Source of the DNA: Pseudomonadota bacterium
GTDB taxonomy: Bacteria > Pseudomonadota > Alphaproteobacteria > Caulobacterales > Caulobacteraceae
Length of the DNA: 5,484 bases
NCBI GenBank assembly: GCA_023445955.1
Contig: JAEXJH010000021.1
Span: forward strand, 1-5,484
Direction: 5' to 3'
The notes under the pieces are model-generated. The model was not told the origin of the DNA and ran no database searches. It was given only the letters and a program-made list of their open reading frames with translations. Numbering within the stretch: the stretch's first letter is position 1; the number at the start of each line of letters is the position of its first letter. A program made the translations under genes and the position numbers. Of this stretch, positions 1 to 5,484 are shown in pieces.

Positions 1-274
1 GGAACTGGTCGCGCTTGAAGAGCCAGCCCGGTCGATAGGACTTGGCCAGCGCCTCAGGACGCATCTGGACCTTGAGATAGGTGGCCGGCCCGTGAGGGCT
101 CTTCGTCACGGCCGCGATCACCGCGTCGACTGCCGCAAGCAACTCGGCCTTGTGTGCGGCGAAGGCGGCGTCGGCTCCGTCGTAGAAGTCCTTGGTGCGG
201 GGCGGCTGACCAGGCTCGGGGGCCTGATGGAAGTCCTGATCGTTGAGGATGATCTGGACCGGATTGTTAGGCAT
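1..274 (-). CDS. ietS: S8 (subtilisin-like) anti-phage peptidase IetS, N-terminal part only
   Basis: Partial gene: 91 codons are visible and the rest lies beyond the left edge. The protein begins MPNNPVQIILNDQDF and has PGQPPRTKDFYDGADAAF around residues 21-38, an Ala/Leu-rich helical stretch at about 40-58, and a basic segment ending in RPGWLFKRDQF. I recognise this as the N-terminal region of the S8-family peptidase partner in the ietAS anti-phage system; the Asp/His/Ser triad would lie outside the window, so the peptidase call is not proven here. Its ATG (272-274) overlaps the stop of the ATPase gene by 8 bp (ATGCCTAA). A strong Shine-Dalgarno GGAGG (281-285 on this strand) sits 6 nt upstream, inside the ATPase gene, so the two are almost certainly translationally coupled. 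By family knowledge, the peptidase would act in the cytoplasm on a protein substrate presented by the ATPase. Confidence 0.72.
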   Translation of the reverse strand, partial: MPNNPVQIILNDQDFHQAPEPGQPPRTKDFYDGADAAFAAHKAELLAAVDAVIAAVTKSPHGPATYLKVQMRPEALAKSYRPGWLFKRDQF

Positions 275-1472
275 GAGCGGCCTCCATCAGGGGCAGATGC
301 AGCTTGGCTTTCTTCAGATCGCTTATTTTGGATTGGGCGTAGCCGGTGGCGTCGCCGATCTCGGTCTGCTTGAGACCCGCATCAGGGTCACTGGCGATAA
401 GACTGACAAAGGCCTCCAAGTCGGCGGCAAGAATGCGCGCAGGCTGGGAGTCCAGCGATGGCGCGCGGGCCAACACCGCACTAAGAGCTCGGAACAGGGC
501 CGGCCCGTCATGGGCGTCGCCACTCAACGCGACCCAACGCTTCACCGCTGCGCACACTCGCTCAAGATCAGCGCCGGATCGCCCGGCCAGGCAGTAGGCG
601 AAGATCCGCAAGGTGGCAGGCTCGGCACCGATCGGGCGCAGGAAGCGGGCGATCATCTGTTCGCGAGCCCCAGGTTCAGGCTCGCCCATGTGGACGTGGG
701 TCTCGAACCGCCGCCACACCGCCGGATCGAGAAGACGGTCGTGGTTGGTGATGGCGACGGTGATGCCGAACTCGCGGCGCATGTCGAGGTTCTGCAGCAG
801 GGTATTCACCACCCGCTTGATCTCGCCGATCTCCTGGGGGTCGTCGCGAAGCTTGGCGAGCGCGTCGAACTCATCGAGCAGAAGCACGCACGCGTAGCGA
901 TTGGCGAAGTCAAACAGGTTGGCGATGTTGCGCGCGGTGGTGCCGAGGAACGAAGAGATCAGGCCGTCGATGCGGGCGGTGATCAGAGGCAGGCCAAGAC
1001 GCTCGGCAATGTAGCGCGCGGTGACCGTCTTGCCCGACCCCGGAGGGCCATAGATAAGCAAGGTGCGTGTTGGCTCCACGCCGACAGATTGAAGCGCCGC
1101 CGCACTGCTCCATTCTTGGAGCAGGCCTTCGATCGTTTCCCGGATAACCGGGCCATAGATCGGCGCCGGAAGACCGTCGCCGACGAAATCGATCGAACAC
1201 AGCCGCGCGCCGGTTTCGCGATCGATGGGCGGATGCACTTCACGGGTCAGCCGCTCGCCGGTGACCAGAGAGCGGGAAACCTCGACGCGGCTGGGCGCCA
1301 TTTCGCGGGTTTCCTCGACCGCCTCCAGCAGGCGCTCCAGCGTCGCGGCCTCCTTCGCCGCGCCGGCCTTCTCCAGCCTTTCGCGCAGACGGGCGACCTG
1401 TTTGCCCAATGCCGCCTGATCGCCCGCAAGCGCGGCGCGAACGATACTCTGCACCACAGCAAAATGTTCCAT
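267..1472 (-). CDS. ietA: AAA+ ATPase of anti-phage pair (IetA-like)
   Basis: About 401 residues from the ATG at 1472. Residues 1-55 are helical and charged. The AAA+ core follows: Walker A GPPGSGKT at 142-149, a pore-loop-1-like Phe-Leu-Gly at 175-177, Walker B CVLLLDEFD with D200/E201, sensor 1 N243 (AITNHDR), arginine fingers R254/R255 (AVWRRFE) and a sensor-2 region SGADLE near 299-304. The pore loop suggests a classic-clade threading ATPase that unfolds or feeds protein. The C-terminus (about 367-388, LKQTEIGDATGYAQSKISDL) reads like a helix-turn-helix. It is the first gene of an operon with the S8 peptidase gene, overlapping it by 8 bp; this order matches ietAS, where both proteins are needed for phage defence. 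A GTG at 1484 would add four residues. I prefer the ATG because GGTGG lies 8 nt upstream. Other AAA+ families are possible, but gene order and the partner's N-terminus favour IetA. Confidence 0.85.
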   Translation of the reverse strand: MEHFAVVQSIVRAALAGDQAALGKQVARLRERLEKAGAAKEAATLERLLEAVEETREMAPSRVEVSRSLVTGERLTREVHPPIDRETGARLCSIDFVGDGLPAPIYGPVIRETIEGLLQEWSSAAALQSVGVEPTRTLLIYGPPGSGKTVTARYIAERLGLPLITARIDGLISSFLGTTARNIANLFDFANRYACVLLLDEFDALAKLRDDPQEIGEIKRVVNTLLQNLDMRREFGITVAITNHDRLLDPAVWRRFETHVHMGEPEPGAREQMIARFLRPIGAEPATLRIFAYCLAGRSGADLERVCAAVKRWVALSGDAHDGPALFRALSAVLARAPSLDSQPARILAADLEAFVSLIASDPDAGLKQTEIGDATGYAQSKISDLKKAKLHLPLMEAAHA

Positions 1473-1504
1473 AGGACGATCCACCCGTAAACCAGTAAGG
1501 CAGA

Positions 1505-1533
1505 TTCATATCGACGAAACAGAAAGAGAACAA
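1505..1533 (-). promoter_or_regulatory. Candidate promoter of the ATPase/peptidase operon
   Basis: On the minus strand, TTGTTC (1528-1533) and TATGAA (1505-1510) are separated by exactly 17 bp, inside an A+T-rich patch that contrasts with the GC-rich surroundings. The implied leader before the ATG at 1472 is only about 25 nt. Matches to the sigma-70 consensus are partial (3/6 and 4/6), so this is a position-supported guess. Confidence 0.3.
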
Positions 1534-1561
1534 GGGAAATTTCGTTAATATATCTCAACAC

Positions 1562-1579
1562 TCCCGATCAATATCGGGA
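1562..1579. promoter_or_regulatory. Perfect inverted repeat, possible operator
   Basis: TCCCGAT-CAAT-ATCGGGA is a perfect 7+7 bp inverted repeat with a 4-bp centre. It lies about 90 bp upstream of the ATPase start and about 29 bp upstream of the candidate -35 box, a position typical of an activator or autoregulator site. It could fold as a hairpin followed by TTTT on the plus strand, but there is no plus-strand gene before it to terminate. Confidence 0.35.
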
Positions 1580-1683
1580 TTTTCGCCATTCATATCTGAC
1601 AATTGGGAAATCAAATCCGAATTGGACGGCGGAGCCATCGCCCATCCCGTCCGCATAAGCGCCGCCCCACCCGAGGCGACCCC

Positions 1684-1848
1684 TTAGGCGTCGAAGTAGA
1701 CGAACGAGTAGCTGAGCATAGTCCTTCGCAGCCCCGAGGGCTGGATCGCGCCGCCGACGGGCCGGCGCGCAATTTCGGGCAATTTCGCGCGCTGGAGGGG
1801 AGAAGAAAAGGCGAACGCAGTGTACACGCACTGTACACGTCGCCCCAT
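1684..1848 (-). CDS. Possible 54-residue small protein or gene remnant, unrecognised
   Basis: A short minus-strand frame runs from ATG (1846-1848) to TAA (1684-1686). The last third (GGAIQPSGLRRTMLSYSFVYFDA) uses mostly G/C-ending codons typical of the neighbouring genes, including TTC, GTC, TAC, GAC and GCC. The first third has more mixed codons. There is no Shine-Dalgarno sequence before the ATG (the upstream bases are A+T-rich), no transmembrane segment and no motif I can name. It could be a real small protein, the 3' end of a decayed gene, or a coincidental frame over a structured DNA/RNA element, since two hairpins lie inside it. Function unknown. Confidence 0.25.
   Translation of the reverse strand: MGRRVQCVYTAFAFSSPLQRAKLPEIARRPVGGAIQPSGLRRTMLSYSFVYFDA
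1729..1769. other. Two tandem GC-rich hairpins
   Basis: CAGCCC-CGA-GGGCTG (1729-1743) is a perfect 6-bp stem with a 3-nt loop. It is followed 3 nt later by CGCGCCG...CGGCGCG (stems 1747-1753 and 1763-1769), a 7-bp stem with a 9-nt loop. Neither is followed by a T-run on either strand, so they are not classical terminators. They may belong to a structured RNA or to a protein-binding DNA element. Hairpins are common by chance at this GC content, though two perfect ones this close are less so. Confidence 0.3.
1821..1839. repeat. Direct repeat TGTACACG spaced one helical turn
   Basis: TGTACACG occurs twice, at 1821-1828 and 1832-1839, separated by CAC. The repeat spacing is 11 bp. Each copy contains the palindrome TGTACA, so the pair resembles a tandem operator on one face of the DNA helix. 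A second phased pair, AATTTCG at 1771-1777 and 1781-1787 (10-bp spacing), lies about 40 bp away. No regulator is assigned. Confidence 0.35.
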
Positions 1849-2197
1849 AAGTTATTGATATTTAAGGCCGATCAGACCAATCCATCATGGGCGCGATGGA
1901 AAATCTATGCGATTGAAATTGCTTCATTTTTCGACTAAGTTCAAAGCCCTGGAACGTGTCCAGGCTCACCGTTTGCACGCCCTAGCACGACACTTTCCGC
2001 CACCCTACGACTTTGTCACTGAACACAGGGCGCGCGCGCTTTGAAGGCGATCCACAACATAGGCCGAGCAAAGCCTGGGAAGCCATTCGCACGCATCGGG
2101 TTTTTGAATACATAGCGGTTGCAGACCGCGCGCGCGTTTCACGAACCTGCGCGAGGTGATGTCGCAGTGCGCGTAGGGAGTCGCAGTTTTCTCCAAG

Positions 2198-2968
2198 ATG
2201 CAGGCCGAGGACGTACATCGCCTATGGGACGATCTGTCTGACTTTGAGGTCGGCCAGTCTGACGCCGCCGCCCACCGGCTGATGACGGTTCTGGCCGAGC
2301 AGACCGACCTCGTGGACATCACCTGGGCCGGCGCCGTGCGGCTGACCCGAGGCCCGCGCTCCGAGAGCAGCGACGTCATGCGGCGCTGGCGCGTCGCGGC
2401 CGCCCTGGCGCTGCACGGCCCAATCCTCGCGCCCCACCGGATCTGGGATCAGCCTGAATCCGACCCGTCCCTGGACATCCCCCTGCGCGATCTGGGCCAG
2501 TTCAGGACCTACACCTTCCGGCGGGAACTGGCGGAGCCCTGGTTTCACAGCCCCTTCTATCAGAGCCACTACGGCGCGCGGGGTGTCGAGGACGCGGCCT
2601 TCGTCGCCTTTCCCATCAACGAGGATTGCGAATCCCATTTCGGATTCTGGGCCAGGCGACCTCTGACCGACGAGCAGGTCGCGCTGTTCACCTACGCCTT
2701 GCGGGGCGTCAAGTGGTTCCACCGCCGCCTGATGCTCAGCCACGGCTTGCTGCTGGCGTCGTCGCCGCTGAGCCCGACCGAGCGGAAGGTGCTGCAGCTG
2801 TTGCTGACCAAGGCGAGCGAGCAGCACATCGCGGGCGAGATCGGCCTGGCGGACTCGACCACCCACCAGCATGTCGTCGCCATCTACCGCAAGTTCGGCG
2901 TCCGCAGCCGCGCCGGCCTCATGAGCCTGTGGCTTAACCGCCCGCCCAAGGCGCGACGCCATGCTTGA
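2198..2968 (+). CDS. LuxR-type helix-turn-helix transcriptional regulator, copy 1
   Basis: A 256-residue protein. Residues about 1-185 form a sensor-like region of unrecognised family (notable conserved stretches: FRTYTFRREL, AFVAFPINED, ESHFGFW, KWFHRRLMLS). Residues about 190-247 form a LuxR/GerE-type four-helix DNA-binding domain: LSPTERKVLQLLL, then EQHIAGEIGLADSTTHQHV as the helix-turn-helix, then KFGVRSRAGLMSLWL. The N-terminal part lacks the obvious WxxxY...DP pattern of acyl-homoserine-lactone sensors, so I do not call it a quorum-sensing receptor. The start is the first ATG after an in-frame TAG (2174-2176); the nearest SD-like GGGAG is 17 nt away, too far, so translation initiation looks weak. 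It overlaps the next, paralogous gene by 8 bp, making a two-gene unit. Likely a cytoplasmic DNA-binding regulator, possibly of the exoprotein gene downstream (inferred from position only). Confidence 0.85.
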   Translation: MQAEDVHRLWDDLSDFEVGQSDAAAHRLMTVLAEQTDLVDITWAGAVRLTRGPRSESSDVMRRWRVAAALALHGPILAPHRIWDQPESDPSLDIPLRDLGQFRTYTFRRELAEPWFHSPFYQSHYGARGVEDAAFVAFPINEDCESHFGFWARRPLTDEQVALFTYALRGVKWFHRRLMLSHGLLLASSPLSPTERKVLQLLLTKASEQHIAGEIGLADSTTHQHVVAIYRKFGVRSRAGLMSLWLNRPPKARRHA

Positions 2969-3779
2969 GCAGAGCGCCCCGATCGACACGCAAAGCCGGA
3001 TCCACGCGCTGTGGGATGCGCTGTCGGACTTCGACCTGAGCCAGGCCGAGGACGCCGTCCAGGCGTTCCTCGCCGCCCTCGCCGACCAGACGGGGATGTG
3101 GAACGCCACCTGGGCCGGCGCCATCCGCCTGCGGGAGCACGCAGGCGACCCTCTGCGCGGCTGGCGGGTCGCCGCCATGAAGTCGCTGCGCCCTGTCGCT
3201 CCCCAGCCTGAGGACGCTCATTTCCAGGAGATCCTGCGTGTATGGGATCGGCGGGAAATCGATCCCTCGTTCCTGTTGCCCCTGCGGGACGTGGGAACGT
3301 TTCGCACCTATTCGTTCCGGCGGGAGCTGCCCGCGGCGTGGTTTTCCACGCCCTTCTACGATCAGCACTACGGCTCGGTCGGCATCCATGACGCCGTCTT
3401 CGTCGCCTTCCCGCTCAACGGGGACAGCGAGTCGCATTTCGGCTTCTATGCGTGCGCGCCGATCCCGGACGAGACGATCGCGCTGCTGCGATACGCCCTG
3501 CGCGGCATCAAGTGGTTCCATCGCCACCTGATGCTCAGCTACGGACTGCTGATGGCCTCGACGCCCCTGACCCAGACGGAACAGCGAGTGCTGCAGCTGC
3601 TGCTGACCGAGGCGACCGAGCAGCGCATCGCCGACCAGCTCGGCCTGGCGACCTCGACCACCCACCAGCACGTCGTCGCCATCTTCCGCAAGTTCGGCGT
3701 CCGCAGTCGCGCCGGCCTCATGAGCCTGTGGCTCAACGGCCCCTCGGCCCGCGCCGCCAGACAGCCCCCTACTGTTTAG
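2961..3779 (+). CDS. LuxR-type helix-turn-helix transcriptional regulator, copy 2
   Basis: A 272-residue paralogue of the preceding gene, with the same layout: N-terminal sensor-like domain to about residue 198, LuxR/GerE-type domain at about 202-258 (TQTEQRVLQLLL, then EQRIADQLGLATSTTHQHV, then KFGVRSRAGLMSLWL). By hand alignment, about 115 of the last 166 comparable residues are identical to copy 1, with lower similarity towards the N-terminus; it has an eight-residue longer N-terminus and a longer, Ala/Arg/Pro-containing tail. The ATG lies within the end of copy 1 (overlap ATGCTTGA), with AAGG 9 nt upstream as Shine-Dalgarno sequence, so translation is probably coupled. Its stop is 140 bp before the exoprotein gene on the same strand. 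Signal or ligand is unknown; the two products may form homo- or heterodimers, as LuxR-type proteins often do (inference). Confidence 0.86.
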   Translation: MLEQSAPIDTQSRIHALWDALSDFDLSQAEDAVQAFLAALADQTGMWNATWAGAIRLREHAGDPLRGWRVAAMKSLRPVAPQPEDAHFQEILRVWDRREIDPSFLLPLRDVGTFRTYSFRRELPAAWFSTPFYDQHYGSVGIHDAVFVAFPLNGDSESHFGFYACAPIPDETIALLRYALRGIKWFHRHLMLSYGLLMASTPLTQTEQRVLQLLLTEATEQRIADQLGLATSTTHQHVVAIFRKFGVRSRAGLMSLWLNGPSARAARQPPTV

Positions 3780-3795
3780 TCGGGATGACGGCCGC

Positions 3796-3857
3796 GAACC
3801 ACCTCCCCTAAAGGACGGACTACCTGTGGTTCAGCCGCGGAGGGCGCGCAACGCGCC
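3796..3857. promoter_or_regulatory. Inverted repeats in the gap before the exoprotein gene
   Basis: GAACCAC (3796-3802) and GTGGTTC (3826-3832) form a perfect 7+7 inverted repeat with 23 nt between. GGCGCG-CAA-CGCGCC (3843-3857) follows as a perfect 6-bp hairpin. GGACGG (3813-3818) can also pair with CCGTCC (3856-3861), so alternative folds compete. No T-run follows, arguing against a standard terminator. The element lies 60-125 bp before the exoprotein ATG, suitable for an operator or a structured leader. I see no clear -35/-10 pair. Confidence 0.35.
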
Positions 3858-3919
3858 GTCCACGCCGCTGACGCGGGCTGTGGCGCGCCGCCTCTTGCGC
3901 ACGCCGGGGGACGATATCG

Positions 3920-5484
3920 ATGACTGCAGATTTCGGGGCGACCGCGCGGCGGGGCCAGACGGGCCGTAGAGTCTCTGTGCGGCGATCGCTGTTCTCGACG
4001 ACGTCGATCGCGATCATCGCGGCGCTGACGATCGCGCCGCAGGGCTTCGCGCAAGTCCTGCCCAGCGGCGGTGAGGTCGCGCGCGGCCAGGCGACAATCT
4101 CGCAGTCGGGCGGCGGCATGCTGATCAGCCAGACCTCGCGAAACGCTGTCATCAACTGGTCCGACTTCTCGATCGGCGCCGAGGGTGGCGTCCGCTTCGA
4201 CAACGGCTCGGGCGCGACGCTGAACCGGGTGACCGGCGGCTTCACCTCCTCGATCGACGGCAGCCTGTCGGCGACCGGGTCGCTCTACCTGATCAACCGG
4301 AACGGCGTCATCGTCGGGTCCAAGGGGGTGATCAACGCGGCGGGTTTCGCCGCCACCACGCTGGACGTCCAGGACGACGCGTTCATGGCCGGCGGCGCCC
4401 TGCGCTTCGTGGGCGACAGCCGGTCTGGCATCGTCAATCTCGGCAGCATCCAGGCGGATCAGGGCAACGTGCTGCTGGTCGCCCACACCGTTCGCAACGA
4501 TGGCGTCGTCAGCGCGCCTCAAGGCAAGGCCGAGCTTCTGGCGGCGCAGGAGATCTTCCTGGCCTCCCCAGACGCCGACACAGTGCTGGTCAGCCTCAAG
4601 GGCGATGCGGCCTCGGGCGAAGCGGGCGTGACCAACACTGGTCTGATCCAGGCCGCCCAGGCCCGCATGCAGGCCGCTGACGGCAATCTCTACGCCCTGG
4701 CCATCAACCAGAGCGGCGTCGTCCGCGCCACCGGCGTCAGCACCCAGGGCGGGCGGATCGTGCTCACCGCCGATGGCGGCGTCGTTCGGCAGGACGGCCG
4801 GCTCGAGGCCCACGATGCCAAGGGTTCAGGCGGCGAGATCCTGGTCGGCGGCGACTATCAGGGCGGCAACTCCGCCGTCGCCAACGCCGCCAGCACCATC
4901 GTCACCGAGAACGCGGTCATGGACGCCAGCGCCAGCGCGGCGCAAGGCGATGGCGGCCGGGTCATCGTCTGGGCGGACAAGACCACCAGCTTCGCGGGGC
5001 GCATCTCCGCGCGCGGCGGCAACGCAGGCGGTGACGGCGGCTTCGTCGAGGTCTCGGGCAAGTCCACACTGGATTTCCGCCCCGGCCAGCCGATCGACCT
5101 GTCCGCGAAGAACGGCCGCACCGGGAACGTACTGCTCGATCCTGACCAGATCGAGGTCGTCGGCGCGGTCACCGGCGCCAACCAGGTCGCGGCGTCCGCC
5201 ATCGAGGCGGGCCTGGCCAACGCGAACTACGTGCTGACGACCTCGAACTTCGACCGGGCCAACGGCGACGGGAGCATCACCGTCAACAGCGCCTTGAGCT
5301 GGACCAGCGCCAACACCCTGACGCTGCGCTCGGGCAACGCCATCGCGATCAACGCCGACATCACCGCCGCCAACGGCGCATTGGAGCTCTATGCCGGACG
5401 CCGCGCCGACGCCGCGCCGGAAACCGGTTTCGCCGGAATCTTCGGCGGCGCCTCGCTCGACGCCAGCAGCACCCTCAGCGTCGG
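3920..5484 (+). CDS. Two-partner secretion exoprotein (filamentous haemagglutinin-type), N-terminal part
   Basis: Partial gene: 521 codons visible, open to the right edge. Residues 1-44 look like a Sec signal peptide: an Arg-rich N-region (RR at 10-11, 16-17, 21-22), hydrophobic core IAIIAALTIA, and a probable cut after GFA44. The TPS/haemagglutination-activity domain follows, with hallmark motifs NRVTGG (102-107) and NRNGVI (126-131), the latter replacing the usual NPNG(I/V). After about residue 165 come Gly/Asn/Ala-rich beta-helix-like repeats, including GGRVIVW (345-351) and LLDPDQIEVV (405-414), both common in this family. By family knowledge it is exported to the periplasm, then through an outer-membrane TpsB/Omp85-type pore, to act as adhesin or surface protein. 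No TpsB gene is in the window. The ATG has GGGGGA 8 nt upstream, and an in-frame stop at 3869 excludes earlier starts. A GTG at 3977 would give a shorter signal peptide but has poorer SD support. Confidence 0.88.
   Translation, partial: MTADFGATARRGQTGRRVSVRRSLFSTTSIAIIAALTIAPQGFAQVLPSGGEVARGQATISQSGGGMLISQTSRNAVINWSDFSIGAEGGVRFDNGSGATLNRVTGGFTSSIDGSLSATGSLYLINRNGVIVGSKGVINAAGFAATTLDVQDDAFMAGGALRFVGDSRSGIVNLGSIQADQGNVLLVAHTVRNDGVVSAPQGKAELLAAQEIFLASPDADTVLVSLKGDAASGEAGVTNTGLIQAAQARMQAADGNLYALAINQSGVVRATGVSTQGGRIVLTADGGVVRQDGRLEAHDAKGSGGEILVGGDYQGGNSAVANAASTIVTENAVMDASASAAQGDGGRVIVWADKTTSFAGRISARGGNAGGDGGFVEVSGKSTLDFRPGQPIDLSAKNGRTGNVLLDPDQIEVVGAVTGANQVAASAIEAGLANANYVLTTSNFDRANGDGSITVNSALSWTSANTLTLRSGNAIAINADITAANGALELYAGRRADAAPETGFAGIFGGASLDASSTLSV

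Larger units (their letters stand above)
1485..2197. other. Intergenic junction between defence operon and regulator/exoprotein operon
   Basis: About 710 bp separate two divergent transcription units. I see no ORF with convincing homology. Contents from left to right are: an A+T-rich patch with the candidate ATPase promoter (about 1500-1560), a palindrome (1562-1579), two tandem GC-rich hairpins (1729-1769), phased direct repeats (1771-1787 and 1821-1839), a second A+T-rich patch (about 1848-1940), a weak hairpin CCTGGA/TCCAGG (1948-1964), two 10-bp alternating CG tracts (2030-2039 and 2127-2136), and the leader of the first LuxR-type gene. Longer open frames here (for example 1603-1938 plus, 1568-1831 minus, 2005-2379 minus) have unlikely amino-acid composition and look like GC-driven chance frames. 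Confidence 0.5.

Noticed and set aside
243..1490. A 415-codon plus-strand ORF opposite the ATPase gene
   Set aside because: It is the antisense of the ATPase gene, has no recognisable motifs and a composition rich in Arg/Gln typical of a shadow frame in GC-rich DNA.
1600..1860. Possible tRNA, tmRNA or SRP RNA gene suggested by the hairpins
   Set aside because: No cloverleaf, T-loop GTTCGA, CCA end, tag reading frame or SRP signature could be found.
1851..1865. CtrA-like half sites in the A+T-rich patch (GTTA-N7-TTAA)
   Set aside because: The first half-site deviates from TTAA and there is no adjacent promoter or confirmed organism to support it.
2030..2136. Two 10-bp alternating CG tracts as possible Z-DNA or recombination sites
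   Set aside because: Short CG runs are expected at this GC content and nothing else supports a function.
2178..2182. GAGTC (a GANTC, CcrM-type methylation site) in the leader of the first regulator gene
   Set aside because: Several GANTC sites occur in the window, including inside genes; a single copy here is not evidence of cell-cycle control.
2222..3178. Long minus-strand ORFs opposite the two regulator genes (also 2934-3671)
   Set aside because: They mirror the codon periodicity of the real plus-strand genes and resemble each other only because the sense genes are paralogues.
3776..4813. Long minus-strand ORF opposite the exoprotein gene
   Set aside because: The plus strand here encodes a signal peptide and TPS motifs; the antisense frame shows none.
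1..5484. CRISPR array, insertion sequence or transposase
   Set aside because: No regularly spaced repeats of CRISPR size, no transposase motif and no terminal inverted repeats with target duplication were seen.

Overview
This 5.5 kb stretch is GC-rich, with strong G/C preference at third codon positions. That, together with a two-partner-secretion exoprotein and LuxR-type regulators, suggests a high-GC proteobacterium. I favour an alphaproteobacterium of the Caulobacteraceae type (Caulobacter, Phenylobacterium, Brevundimonas). This placement is inferred from sequence style; the window contains no rRNA or other marker gene.

Left part (about 1-1500, minus strand): a two-gene operon. The upstream gene is a classic-clade AAA+ ATPase of about 401 residues (Walker A, Walker B, pore loop, sensor 1, arginine fingers). 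It overlaps by 8 bp the start of a second gene that leaves the window after 91 codons. The visible N-terminus of the second gene, and the gene order, match the ATPase plus subtilisin-like (S8) peptidase anti-phage pair known as ietAS. The likely job is ATP-driven delivery of a protein substrate to the peptidase during phage infection.

Middle (about 1485-2197): roughly 710 bp between the divergent transcription units, without a confident gene. It has A+T-rich patches, a perfect 7+7 palindrome upstream of the ATPase gene, helically phased short direct repeats, two tandem GC-rich hairpins and one 54-codon minus-strand ORF of uncertain status.

Right part (2198-3779, plus strand): two tandem paralogous LuxR-type (GerE helix-turn-helix) regulators. 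They overlap by 8 bp, are about 70% identical over their last 165 residues, and share an 85-bp nearly identical DNA tract over the DNA-binding helix. After a 140-bp gap with inverted repeats comes a large secreted exoprotein gene (3920 to the window end and beyond). It has a signal peptide, a filamentous-haemagglutinin-type TPS domain and the start of a beta-helical repeat region. The regulator pair probably controls this adhesin or exoprotein, but that rests on position only.

The window therefore joins a defence operon and an adhesin operon across a non-coding, possibly mosaic junction. The defence pair is a described type. The tandem regulator/exoprotein arrangement and the structured junction are the less explained parts.
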